From: Enoplolaimus lenunculus
Lineage: Eukaryota; Nematoda; Enoplea; Enoplida; Thoracostomopsidae
NCBI GenBank assembly: GCA_030248215.1
Contig: JASANG010001631.1
Coordinates: forward strand, 1-64,000
Direction of reading: 5' to 3'
Length of the DNA stretch: 64,000 bases
Of this stretch, positions 48,201 to 53,439 are shown piece by piece; position 1 is the stretch's first letter, and the number at the start of each line of letters is the position of its first letter. Made by a program: the position numbers and the translations under genes. The notes beneath the pieces are model-generated. The model ran no database searches, had not been told where the DNA came from, and worked only from the letters and a program-made list of their open reading frames with translations.

Positions 48201-51200
48201 TGACTGTGTTGATAATTGCTTAACAGCAGCGTTGCTTCGTCGCCGCCTCTTTTGAGTACTGTCGACCGACAACAATTGACGATTATTATCATAGTTGGCC
48301 GGTTGCCGCGTTGTGGTACCCTGGTCAACTACTTTCTTCGTGCTCATGTTGCTAGCTTGGGTTGAAGTCGCCAAACGGTTAATGATGCGATCATGCGCAA
48401 TGTTCTGTCAACAAAATTGTTGAAGATATTAAACGGTGTCAAATTTTTCGGCCAACGTAACTTTGAGGGACGAATCGGTAATATAAGCATATTAAAAATA
48501 ATCGTAAGCAAAAAAATTAGTCTGCAGTACAGGGAAAAATCGGGCCAGTTTTATGTACTTGCTCGATTCGAGATACCGTAAAATTAGGGATGACACCGAG
48601 GTTTAGCGGTGATGTTAGATTAACATGAAAAAATTCACATCACAAGCGGCGCTTTCGTATTTCCTCCTACCCTGCGCAAATGTGAGAGGAAACTTTGTCA
48701 CTTGTAACATAAAAATGTTTTGTTTACCTGTTTCAAAAACTAGTTTCTAGTGTCGAAAACTTGACAATTTTGTGTTTATTTTCAGGGGCAGCGGTTGCTG
48801 CCGCGCTACGCCCGTGCGATTTGTACAGGATAAGAAGCAGAATGGGGGGATGCTACCCCCCAAGCCTCCTGCTCTAAGCATTTTATTATTGAGCGAATTA
48901 AAATTACTGAAACAGTTTTGAAGTGTTTTTGCGCGTAAATATAAGAAGAGCTTTGTGCGGGGGGGTTGGGGGGTGCTACACCAACCCATCTTACATGGTA
49001 TCTTTTCAATTCGCAGGTGGCCAAGGGAAACTTTTCCACTGCGGGGGAAACTGCAAAGTGTCTTACAGACTGCCCCAGCTACAACATGGAGTCAGAATTA
49101 TGCAAATTTGTGTGCGATTGCTAGCTATACTTTATGTTTATTTAATTGTGCCATTACTGAAGCAATTAATTACCGTTTTCTACGTTTTTTCGTGTTTTAT
49201 TCTTTATTTTACAATTAGTTTTGATCAAATTTGTACGCCGACTGCAAATTTTTTATGCACAAAGTTTTTAAGACAGTTTTTCGAAGTCCTCGTAACATTA
49301 AGCAGTGCTCAATTTTATTATTTCTACTTTATATACATATTTTGTTGACTGCGGATACAAGGCGACCCCTATCTGTGTGGACTGTAAATTTCAGTGAGTT
49401 GATTTTTAACTCAGAATGAGTTGAATCGACTCAGAGGTCTGAGCTCTGAATTAGGTTTTTCAGATAACAAAATTATGAATTTATATAACTCATTCTGAGT
49501 TAATTAATCAACTCACCTAGAATTAAATCAGCTCAGAGTGAGTAATTGCTTACTGTTATAAACTCAGAAATAAAACCAGAAATAACTATTTCGCTATCTG
49601 AGTTGATTAATCAACTCATTGGAATCTACAGTGTGGACACGTTCACTTTAGCTAAAAAATTTCTTTAATGTTATAGCTAGCCATGTTAAGAAAAAAATTA
49701 ATTTTTTTCGAAACTTATATTATTGAAACAAAAAATATATGCTGTTTTAGACATTAAACTGCTTAAATACCCTTTACACCAACGGGTGTCTCAGATTTTA
49801 TTTCGAAAACGTTAATTTACTACATTGAGTGAAAATTTTCGTAAACGACCGTAGCGTTCGGATAGTCCAAGCACAAATTTTGTTTTTATAAGGCGGAAAA
49901 TTTAAGGCTGAGTTGAGTTGATTCTCACTGTGACTTTGACTCTGGGTGAGTTGATTAATTAACTCAGACTGAATTGAATTAACTCAAAATTCTGAGTTTT
50001 GATAGTACTAACTTAGACTAAGTGAATCAACTCATTCTGAGCTAAAATCAACTCACTGAAACTTACAAAGATTTTTACCAGTAGTGATTTTTTGAAAAAA
50101 TTATTCAGAATACAAATATGACTGCAATTTGTTACTATTTTACCTGCGTTACGGTAAGTTTTATCGTCATAGGTACAGTACTAAAAAGCGATAATTTGCA
50201 ATTTGACTTTCATTAATGTTTTGGCCCATGTAAAGATCAGTGACGGAACGTTTTTCAGTGGGACTAGAATGGAGTGAGCTTAAACTGTAGACTATTTTTT
50301 GTTTAGCTTAGGTTTAGGCTTAGGCTTAAGCTTAGGAATAAGCTTAAAATACTGTTCCGCCCCTGTTCTTTACATCGGCCATGTTTTTTGTGTGAAATAT
50401 TAAACTCTGTTCCTTCAAGCAATATAGTTTCCGCATCATTCTCAAAACGTCGTTTAGTAAAAACATTACAACTACAAAATTGACAATACAAATTTCTTAC
50501 AAGTGCAGCTATGCTTGGTACTGTTCCAAGCTTTCGACTTTTATACGGATTTACGTTGCATAACGTTACAGCTGGAAACGGAACCGGACGTGACGATATC
50601 TAAATTAAAATATGATTCGAAAAAAATACATTAACAAGTGTTGTAAATAAATATAAAGTTGTTAGCAACAACAAAAAATAAAAATAATATTTTAATTGTA
50701 GATCAGTAAGGATAAAACTAATGTGTGATGGAGTCAAATCGAGTTCAAAATTTCGGATCAATGTATAGAATAAGGACGTAACAGTAGTATAAGCATATTC
50801 CTAAATCTAAAAATAAACCTATGCGTTATCGTTTGAATGAGTTTACACCTGAGCCTAAGCGGAAGCGTAAGAATGAGGTTATACATAAAAGGTATTAGAC
50901 GGGTACCGGATATCAGCATATCCGGACATGAAAAATATAAGGATATGTATACGAAAAGAAACGTGTGTCCGGATAGCTGGACATCAGGATATTCGAGGGA
51001 TATCCGAAATGCTATTGCGCAAAAAAAAATTTTGGAATAATTTGCATTGTTTTACCATTAAAGTAGCTGGAGGTGGCGAAAAGAAATTCCGTTTTCAAAC
51101 CTGAGTAAAAATATTGAACAAATTTCCTGCATAATTCCGTGATGATTAAAAACTTTGATTTCTTAAAACTTGCCAAAATTAAAAAACTTCAGTTTAGCTT

Positions 51201-52416
51201 GATATTTATCGGAATAATGACTTCGTATTTTTAAGTTTATCAAAATTAGCACCTTGAAAATTATGCTTCGACTACGCTCCGTCAAGTGCTAAATTCATTA
51301 TCTCTGCAAGAAACAACATCTAGGATCCGTTGCAGAGCACCACTAAAGGTAACATGAGGTAATGTATGTACGATTAATTCGTACTTAACTATATTTTAAT
51401 GTAGTTCTTTGTTTTTGGAACGTAAAACGACTCATGTGCATATAGTCCGAGGGAAGGGAGACATTCAATAGAATCGGAGGCAAACCAAATCAATTCAAGG
51501 TGGCCAACACATGTATTTATTAGTCAGTAGCAATATTCTTAACCGGATACCCAGCACTATTGTATCAGTTGCATAACAAAACTGTTTTTAGAATGTATGT
51601 TTTACACTCATAGCAACCAGCTTGTGGATCGGGTTGCTTCCCTTAGAGCAACAAGTTCAAACAATTGTTTGAGAAACGAAAATTGAGGTCGAAACCAAAC
51701 CCAAAAATCGCAAAATCGTTTTTCGGATATCCGAAATCAAAAATTTAATTTCGGATATCCGGATATCCGGATAAATATCCGGCAAGAATTGCCGGATACT
51801 CGGATATGATAAAATATCCGAAGCCAATCACTACTATAATCCTAAGCCTAAGCAAAAAATAGTCAAAAAGTTATGCTTACTATATTACAACCCCGCAGAA
51901 AAACGCTTGTTTATCACAAGATCGTCAAATCGTATTCATAATTAAATTTTAATTCAAAACCTTAATTTCGGCTTTTGTGTAATTAACAAAATTACATGAA
52001 TAATGAAATTTTTGGTTATATTTCCAAGATAATTATTACAAAATTTAAAAAAGCCTACAAAGAAGCCATCCAATCACAAACCGCAGATCACAAACTGTAT
52101 ATTCTGATGTCCGGCTTTAATTGGTTAAAATCATTTTTAAAATTTTGTTTGTTTTAGTTCATATTATTTTTTGTTGCTGTTATGCTTGAATTACGAGAAT
52201 CCGTCATTTTGACGCACTCACTCGATTTTGGATCCGCGTTGGTTTGTTTAAGTAACGAACAATGATATCCTCCGTAAGTGCGATACATACTGCAATGGTT
52301 ACAAGTGACACAGTAATCAAAATTGTTCGACCCCAGTTAATAACAGGTTTATTGTCTGCACTTGTTGATTCTGGTTTACGGTCAAATGCAGCCAAAAGTT
52401 TCTTGTCGAATATCAT
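27237..52416 (-). CDS. Kringle- and EGF-containing DEG/ENaC/ASIC-family sodium channel
   Basis: Predicted two-pass plasma-membrane cation channel. Exons in gene order: 52222-52416, 50501-50599, 48080-48404, 45983-46252, 43385-43651, 42111-42227, 41344(or 41349)-41446, 39982-40069 or 38029-38116, 36872-37059, 35429-35523, 34304-34464, 33169-33267, 31901-32009, 31361-31439, 29829-29862, 29346-29389, 28270-28342, 27237-27374. Model 827 residues (796 without the 88-bp exon). Order: TM1 (~31-47), FPAVTLCN (73-80), basic Ser/Thr linker, two kringles (208-385), two EGF-like domains (387-459), then hallmark DEG/ENaC blocks: CSFAGQPC, YGSCYTFNG, EPGF, QIIKKCGCGAP, CLVPC, VGGILGIFLGAS (filter G-A-S at 799-801) with TM2, and a basic tail. 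Start: first ATG, with an in-frame stop just upstream. Ligand and ion preference cannot be read from the sequence. Family membership is near certain; the exact architecture rests on my splice model. Confidence 0.87.
27466..28073. mobile_element. Family 4 MITE carrying a nested family 6 element
   Basis: GGGCCCACATTTTCAAATGTG at the left and CATTTGAGAATATGGACCC at the right are family 4 ends. It is interrupted at 27,492-27,860 by a family 6 element with perfect-looking ends CAGAGTACAACCGGAGG / CATCCGGTTGTACCCTG. Lies in the intron between the last two channel exons. Confidence 0.8.
28151..28260. mobile_element. Family 3 MITE abutting a splice donor
   Basis: CTCCCGTAGCCAACTCAG at the left and TTGAGCCACCTCTGGCCC at the right. 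Its right end lies 10 bp into the intron that starts at 28,269 (donor gtaagc of the channel exon 28,270-28,342). Confidence 0.7.
28585..29045. mobile_element. Family 7 MITE (GTACTGTAGTGACCCGAATA ends)
   Basis: Near-perfect inverted ends: GTACTGTAGTGACCCGAATA with AGAGGGG, and the reverse complement at the right (CCCCTCTTATTCGGGTCATT, then ACAGTAC). A second inner copy of CCCCCTCTTATTA precedes the right end. Further copies at 40,091-40,535 and 46,791-47,195. Confidence 0.85.
29160..29235. mobile_element. Family 1 MITE, left part only
   Basis: GGCCAATGTATAGAACAGGG, then CGTAAGCCTATGCCTAAGC. The right end is missing. Confidence 0.65.
29430..29475. repeat. (TTA)n microsatellite
   Basis: Run of ATT/TTA trinucleotides just upstream (minus strand) of the channel exon 29,346-29,389. 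Confidence 0.9.
30061..30184. mobile_element. Family 1 MITE, left end degraded
   Basis: CCTAAGCGTAAGATAGAGC hexamer interior, AGTCTAAAG block, then CCCCTGATTTTACATGGGCC at the right. Confidence 0.65.
30407..30990. mobile_element. Family 5 MITE with a nested family 8 element
   Basis: ACACTTTGAATTACAATGAG at the left and TCACTGGAATTTACAGTGT at the right are family 5 ends. It is interrupted at about 30,469-30,797 by a family 8 element whose own ends (ACACCAAGAATGGATGATC / TAGCGATTATCCACTAATG) are inverted and whose middle carries GACCCCCCTTGTTTAGAGG. Confidence 0.7.
31238..31310. mobile_element. Short inverted element (GCGCTATACTT ends)
   Basis: GCGCTATACTTGACGTCCCG at the left and TCAAAAAAGTATAGCGC at the right form the inverted pair. 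The centre is a GC-rich CCGTACGGCGGGCG. Confidence 0.6.
31578..31740. mobile_element. Degenerate family 3 MITE
   Basis: GTAGCTAACTCACC at the left and CCCATCTGGCTTCGGGC at the right, with GGTTGAACATTTTCTACTGG inside. In the intron between channel exons 31,361-31,439 and 31,901-32,009. Confidence 0.5.
32039..32204. mobile_element. Family 3 MITE
   Basis: GGGCCCGTGGCCTATGGGG at the left, GTCAGCTGGCTACGGGC at the right, inside AATTTTCAACCTTGCTTG and GAAAACCCTTGAACGTCCC. It begins 30 bp upstream of the channel exon at 31,901-32,009. Confidence 0.8.
32230..32520. repeat. GTCGC/GTCGG repeat patch with hexamer remnant
   Basis: CGACAAATCGTCGCCCGAC and CGACAACTCGCCGACCGAC tandem words, followed by GCTTACGCTTACGATTACC. 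The same association (CGACTCGACAATTT, then GGCTTAGGATAACGCTTAG, then GGGCGACAAG) recurs at 43,795-43,945, so this is another dispersed element. Confidence 0.5.
32825..32982. mobile_element. Family 3 MITE
   Basis: TCAACCTTGCTTGCAAATC, AAAACCCTTGTATGTCCC and GTGAGCTGACTACGAGC match the family consensus; the left end is degraded. Confidence 0.65.
33431..33830. mobile_element. Family 6-like element (GTTTCCGTTT interior)
   Basis: CAGGGTGTAACCGGATATCC at the left, then CTGTTTCTGTTTCCG, an AT-rich middle, and CCGTTTGCCGTTTCCGC with TATCCGTTTCCG at the right. Another variant where the interior hexamer differs (GTTTCC). Confidence 0.5.
33889..34185. repeat. Tandem repeat, unit about 126 bp
   Basis: AACATTCCGTAAGTTTTTAA recurs at about 33,889, 34,014 and 34,141, each followed by CCATTCACGATTGGTT and AGATCACTGTTTAGCGCAC. 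About 2.4 copies, a few percent diverged. Confidence 0.85.
35138..35338. mobile_element. Family 1 MITE
   Basis: GGCCAATGTAAAGAACAGGG at the left and CCTGATCTTTACATAGACC at the right, with a long CCTAAGCCTAAGCC interior and the AGTCTAAAGCTTAAGC block. Confidence 0.85.
35684..35920. mobile_element. Family 5 MITE (CACTGTAAATTCCAATGAG ends)
   Basis: CACTGTATATTCGAG at the left, GCATTGGAATTTACAGTGT at the right. Interior words GAGTTGAATC, AACTCAGGA and TTGATTAATCAAC are mutually complementary, so the element is near palindromic. Confidence 0.75.
36085..36843. mobile_element. Composite of family 9 elements
   Basis: GTCCTATTCACTCGTGCGAG at the left, CTGAATAGGGCTTAACTGG at the right. Between them lie further end-like sequences near 36,475 (GCGTGAACGTGTCTTGCAG) and 36,600 (AGGTGTGAACAGCC). 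CTTGCAGCTGCAAG-type words are scattered throughout. Confidence 0.55.
37081..37329. mobile_element. Family 5 MITE next to a splice acceptor
   Basis: AATTGTAAATTTCAGTGGG at the left and ACCGGGATTAACAGTGTG at the right. It begins only 22 bp upstream of the acceptor of channel exon 36,872-37,059. Confidence 0.7.
37488..37795. mobile_element. Palindromic MITE (CGTAGGTCAATCTGCTATTC)
   Basis: ATATATACGTCGTAGG at the left and CCTACGATATATAT at the right are inverted. GGCCAATCTGCTATTC, AATAGCAGTTTGGCC and AATAGCAGTTTAGCC fold on each other inside. Confidence 0.75.
38029..38116 (-). CDS. Alternative duplicate exon, copy b, of the channel gene
   Basis: 88-bp exon encoding GHELQIDTAEQ, LLLQVATTRM and NDASHQVQ. 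It is flanked by an attcag acceptor and a gtaaat donor and is a near-identical duplicate of 39,982-40,069. Length is not a multiple of three and the entry and exit phases match the other copy, so both cannot be included in one in-frame message. Confidence 0.6.
38146..38281. mobile_element. Family 2 MITE
   Basis: GGCTCATGTTACTTATAGGG at the left and ACGGCCATAATATTGGCC at the right. The interior carries only degenerate TTTAGGTTTAGG. Lies 30 bp upstream of duplicate exon copy b. Confidence 0.65.
38430..39340. repeat. Diverged satellite of GGAATTTT/GGGATTTT words
   Basis: AAATTGGGATTTT-type segments recur every 30-50 bp with TTTTTCACTC spacers. A second block with the same words lies at 40,570-40,760 and 41,120-41,300. 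Short plus-strand ORFs here are an artefact of the repeat. Confidence 0.6.
39349..39734. mobile_element. Family 8 MITE (GATACCAAGAGTGGATGAT ends)
   Basis: Left GGTGATACCAAGAGTGGATG is inverted as GCACTCTTGGCGATACTA at the right. Subterminal GTACCAGCACGCGTTGCG is inverted as CGCAACGCGTGCCGGGTAC, and CCCCTCAATCAGGGGGG is palindromic. Relatives at 30,469 and 44,985. Confidence 0.8.
39982..40069 (-). CDS. Alternative duplicate exon, copy a, of the channel gene
   Basis: 88-bp exon encoding RCKLQIDEAEQ, LLLQVATTRM and NDASHRVQ, flanked by an attcag acceptor and a gtaaat donor. It is about 85% identical at the nucleotide level to 38,029-38,116, and similarity runs some 50 bp into the downstream intron. 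Copy a contributes a Cys that copy b lacks. Confidence 0.65.
40091..40535. mobile_element. Family 7 MITE
   Basis: AACTGTATTGACCCGAATAA at the left, CTTATTCTCGTCCCTACAGT at the right. Internally it is in the opposite orientation to the copy at 28,585. It starts 20 bp upstream of duplicate exon copy a. Confidence 0.8.
40755..41090. mobile_element. Two overlapping family 10 MITEs with a hexamer insert
   Basis: CACTGCAAAAAATGGTGAG occurs at 40,757 and again at 40,882; the shared right end is CTCATCATTTTTTGCAGTG at 41,090. The first copy is broken by CCTAAGCCTAAAC hexamers (family 1-like). Confidence 0.7.
41344..41446 (-). CDS. Channel exon: second EGF-like (calcium-binding type) segment
   Basis: Encodes DINECLSDPC, NGTVC and SGYTC: the D-x-N-E-C start of calcium-binding EGF modules with four of six cysteines. 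Cys5 is Thr. Donor GAG|gtattg (exon end 41,349, phase 0) joins directly to exon 36,872-37,059; the weaker donor 5 nt on (end 41,344, phase 2) fits either 88-bp exon. Confidence 0.75.
41507..41665. mobile_element. Degenerate family 3 MITE
   Basis: GGGCCGGTAGTCAGACAGGGG at the left and GGTGAGCTAGCTGCGATCC at the right; AACTTGCTTGTAAGTCATCG and AAAACCCTTGTAGG inside. Confidence 0.55.
41925..42096. mobile_element. Family 1 MITE, right end truncated
   Basis: GGCAATTGAACAGGGGCTGAA at the left, CCTAAGCCTAAACC interior, AGTCTAAAGCTTAAGC, then it stops at GAGTTCCACAGG, 15 bp downstream of the first EGF exon donor. Confidence 0.65.
42111..42227 (-). CDS. Channel exon: first EGF-like domain
   Basis: 117 bp, phase 1 at both ends. 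Encodes PGICRTQPCSPLATC and YTYSCICPPGQTNDDC: all six EGF cysteines in canonical spacing, with the C-x-C pair followed by PPG. Ordinary (not calcium-binding) EGF type. Confidence 0.9.
42296..42510. mobile_element. Diverged copy of the tRNA-SINE element at 55,610
   Basis: Shares GTTTAACAATT, GAAAGCCCCCTTTGTGC / GTCGAGCTCCTGTA, and the 3' block TATTCATGTGAGAAAGGGTTAA with 55,610-55,876. The tRNA-like B box is lost. Confidence 0.5.
42700..43070. repeat. GTT/GTA trinucleotide tract
   Basis: About 370 bp of GTT, GTA and GTG triplets with almost no C on the plus strand, reading poly-Thr (minus) or poly-Val (plus). Lies in the channel intron between kringle 2 and EGF 1. Long ORFs across it are artefacts. 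Confidence 0.95.
43128..43376. mobile_element. Family 5 MITE beside the kringle 2 exon
   Basis: ACTGTAACATTCCCGTGAAT at the left, CTCACTGGAAATTAAAGG at the right; GAGTTCATTGATCAACT inside. Its right boundary is within 10 bp of the kringle 2 donor (43,384). Confidence 0.6.
43385..43651 (-). CDS. Channel exon: kringle domain 2
   Basis: 267 bp, phase 1 at both ends, the whole domain in one exon. Hallmarks: IQCQNWHVQTPHNH (CQxWxxxxPHxH), WCYTIDPAVRWDYC. Six kringle cysteines plus an extra N-terminal pair (VCYDLVRNC). The Asp-x-Asp of lysine-binding kringles is replaced by GGN before the WC. Confidence 0.92.
43702..43770. mobile_element. Family 5 MITE, one end only
   Basis: CACTGTAAATTCCAATGAAT then TGATTAATCAATTCAAC, about 50 bp upstream of the kringle 2 acceptor. 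Confidence 0.6.
44367..44595. mobile_element. Family 5 MITE
   Basis: CACTGCAAATTTCAGTTAG at the left and CATTATAAATTTACAGTG at the right; the interior is ACTCAGAATGAGTT palindromes. Confidence 0.75.
44985..45540. mobile_element. Family 8 MITE split by a nested family 4 MITE
   Basis: GAGCGTGCAACTGTTTGCG and GTACCAGCGCTCGTTGCA at the left mirror GCAACGAGTGCTAGGCAG and CCAGTTGCATGCTCTTGC at the right. The right side is interrupted at 45,268-45,484 by a family 4 element (GCCGTATTGTCAAATGTGTG ... ACACATTTGAGAATATGGGC). Confidence 0.7.
45648..45952. mobile_element. Family 1 MITE, long copy
   Basis: GGTCCATGTAAAAATCAGGG at the left, CCCCTGTTCGTTACATTGGCC at the right, inverted relative to the copies at the window start. 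The interior has three blocks of GGCTTAGGCTTAGG separated by AATATGCTCATTCTTACG. It sits 30 bp into the intron after kringle 1. Confidence 0.85.
45983..46252 (-). CDS. Channel exon: kringle domain 1
   Basis: 270 bp, phase 1 at both ends. Hallmarks: LPCQPWADQTPHNH, FNYCRTT, AWCFTMDP, RFEYC. Six kringle cysteines plus an extra N-terminal pair (PCHDLVSDC), as in kringle 2. A potential glycosylation site NVT lies between the first kringle cysteine and CQPW. Asp-x-Asp lysine-binding pair absent. Confidence 0.92.
46294..46679. mobile_element. Family 1 MITE with a nested family 11 element
   Basis: GGCCCATGCAGAGATCAGGG at the left and CCCTGTTCTTTTAATACATT (then GGCC) at the right. Interrupted at 46,342-46,510 by an element with inverted ends AGTGGCGGATCCAG / AGATCCGCCAGTG and interior ACCCACACACAAACCACG. 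Confidence 0.8.
46791..47195. mobile_element. Family 7 MITE, degenerate right end
   Basis: GTACTGTAGTGACCTGAATT, GGTTACGGACTGTTATTTAG, CCGGTATTGCAACTATCCG and GGCATGCGAACTCCTATTG match the copy at 28,585 in the same orientation. Confidence 0.75.
47230..47395. mobile_element. Family 5 MITE, partial
   Basis: GAGTTAGTTACAGAAC, TCAGCTCACAGTGAG and CAACTCATTAGAACTTACAG; the left end is missing. Confidence 0.55.
47558..47900. mobile_element. Family 6 element (GGCTCCGG interior)
   Basis: CAGGGTGTAAACGGATCTC at the left, CATCGGCTCCGGTATAAAAT, GACCTCCGGTTCCGG, then the AT-rich body seen at 12,330 and 23,400 (AGGAAAAAAATTTGCCGAGA). Confidence 0.55.
48080..48404 (-). CDS. Channel exon: basic Ser/Thr/Gln-rich linker with furin-like sites
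   Basis: 325 bp joining the post-TM1 block to kringle 1 (phase 0 in, phase 1 out). Residues 99-206 of the model: rich in Ser, Thr, Gln and Asn, with KRRRR-S (150-155) and RAKR-A (200-204), both matching R-x-K/R-R cleavage consensus; the second is 4 residues before kringle 1. No domain recognised. Confidence 0.75.
48450..48546. mobile_element. Decayed family 1 or 2 MITE
   Basis: GGCCAACGTAACTTTGAGGG, TATAAGCATATT, AGCAAAAAAATTAGTCTG and terminal GGGCC survive. Confidence 0.4.
49380..49634. mobile_element. Family 5 MITE, best-preserved copy
   Basis: ACTGTAAATTTCAGTGAGTTG at the left and AACTCATTGGAATCTACAGT at the right, with GAGTTGAATCGACTC and GATTAATCAACTC palindromes. Confidence 0.8.
49905..50069. 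mobile_element. Family 5 MITE, partial
   Basis: GAGTTGAGTTGATTCTCACTG at the left and ATCAACTCACTGAAACTTAC at the right. Confidence 0.6.
50223..50380. mobile_element. Family 1 MITE
   Basis: GGCCCATGTAAAGATCAGTG at the left, CCCCTGTTCTTTACATCGGCC at the right; GGCTTAGGCTTAAGC interior. In the intron after the FPAVTLCN exon. Confidence 0.85.
50501..50599 (-). CDS. Channel exon: FPAVTLCN block after TM1
   Basis: 99 bp, 33 codons, phase 0-0. Encodes PVPFPAVTLCNVNPYK, the invariant DEG/ENaC sequence at the start of the ectodomain. The donor CTT|gtaaga is strong. The frame stays open for some 40 codons beyond it, so a longer form cannot be excluded from sequence alone. Confidence 0.9.
50755..51908. 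mobile_element. Family 1 MITE with a nested GGATATCCG-rich element
   Basis: Left GGATCAATGTATAGAATAAGG and hexamer interior are family 1; the interior resumes at 51,835 with CCTAAGCCTAAGC. The insert (about 50,895-51,830) has GGATATCCG/CGGATATCC words at both ends (50,915-51,010 and 51,720-51,830) as inverted repeats, and an unrecognised middle. Confidence 0.65.
52222..52416 (-). CDS. Channel exon 1: cytoplasmic N-terminus and TM1
   Basis: 65 codons from ATG (52,416) to donor CGA|gtgagt. Encodes a charged N-terminus, TM1 (ILITVSLVTIAVCIALTED) and YLNKPT, equivalent to the family's Y-x-x-x-P-T after TM1. The conserved His-Gly gating motif expected before TM1 is absent (STSADNKPV). Confidence 0.85.
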
Positions 52417-52558
52417 TATATTCAATATTATTTAGTTGATTTTGGACACTAGAACAATTGTAAACGCTAAAATAATACCGTTTCCTTGCTCTGACGCGAA
52501 TCCAGCTGAACCGTAAACACATCTCAATGATCTTGAAGTGTGGTCTGCAAGATAGGCT

Positions 52559-52742
52559 GGCCCGTGTAAAGATCAGGGGCGGAACGTTTTTTTTGCGGGA
52601 CTGCCATAGAGCAAACTTAACCTTTAGATATATTTTTGCCTAGGCTTACGTTTACTCTTTGCTGTACGCTTATTTTTAATCTTAGACTTAGGCTTAGGAA
52701 CATGCTTATATTGCTGTTACGGCCCTGTTGTATACATTGGCC
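52559..52742. mobile_element. Family 1 MITE upstream of the channel start
   Basis: GGCCCGTGTAAAGATCAGGGG at the left, CCCTGTTGTATACATTGGCC at the right; 143 bp upstream of the ATG, in the presumed 5' UTR or promoter. Confidence 0.8.
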
Positions 52743-52794
52743 GGACGGCGGATTGGCTATTGAAGCGAACGCTAAAAATACTATTGGACCTACG

Positions 52795-53168
52795 GCAGTC
52801 AGGACAGCGGGACAGTTAGGACAGCAGGACAATTGGGACAGCGGGACAGTTGGGACAGCTGGACAGTTCGAAAGCAGGACAGTTGGGACAGCGGCACAGT
52901 TATGACAGCTGGACAGTTGGAACCGTGGGATAGTTGGGACAGCGGGACAGTTGGGACAGCGGGTCAGTTGAGACAGTGAGACAGCTGTGATAGTTGGAAG
53001 AGCGGGACACCGGGGCAGTTGGGACAGTGGGACTGTTGGGACAGCAGGACAATTGGGACAGCGGGACAGTTGGGACAGCTGGTCGGTTCGGAAAGCGAGA
53101 CAGTTGGGGCAGCTGGACAGTTGATACTGGGGGAGAGTTGGGACGGTGGATACAGCGGGAAAGCTGGG
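52795..53168. repeat. GGGACAG minisatellite
   Basis: About 370 bp of 8-10 bp units (GGGACAGTT, GGGACAGCG, GGACAGCTG), starting about 50 bp beyond the family 1 MITE and about 380 bp upstream of the channel ATG. Pro/Ser/Cys-rich ORFs through it are artefacts. Confidence 0.9.
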
Positions 53169-53439
53169 CCCGCACTCAAGGAAAAAGTACACCACATAGA
53201 AAAAATTCTTCAATTGGACTCTCGGGTGGACCACCGCCTTCTTGCCCCCCGCAAGCTCAAGGGACCCTAAGCACGATGGGGGGGCGACGAGCAATTCATT
53301 GTACCGAGAATTTTGGATGGTGGGACCCGCACCCTGCCAGTTCCGTGCCTTTGGTTTCCACCTAAAAGTAAACTTAGACCTCTTTATGATGTTTTCCTTT
53401 GAACAGCATCACACAGGCAAAATATTTCGAACATCGAAT

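Noticed and set aside
52617-53294. 225-codon Pro/Cys/Ser-rich minus-strand ORF
   Set aside because: It is the GGGACAG minisatellite read in one frame, continuing into a MITE.
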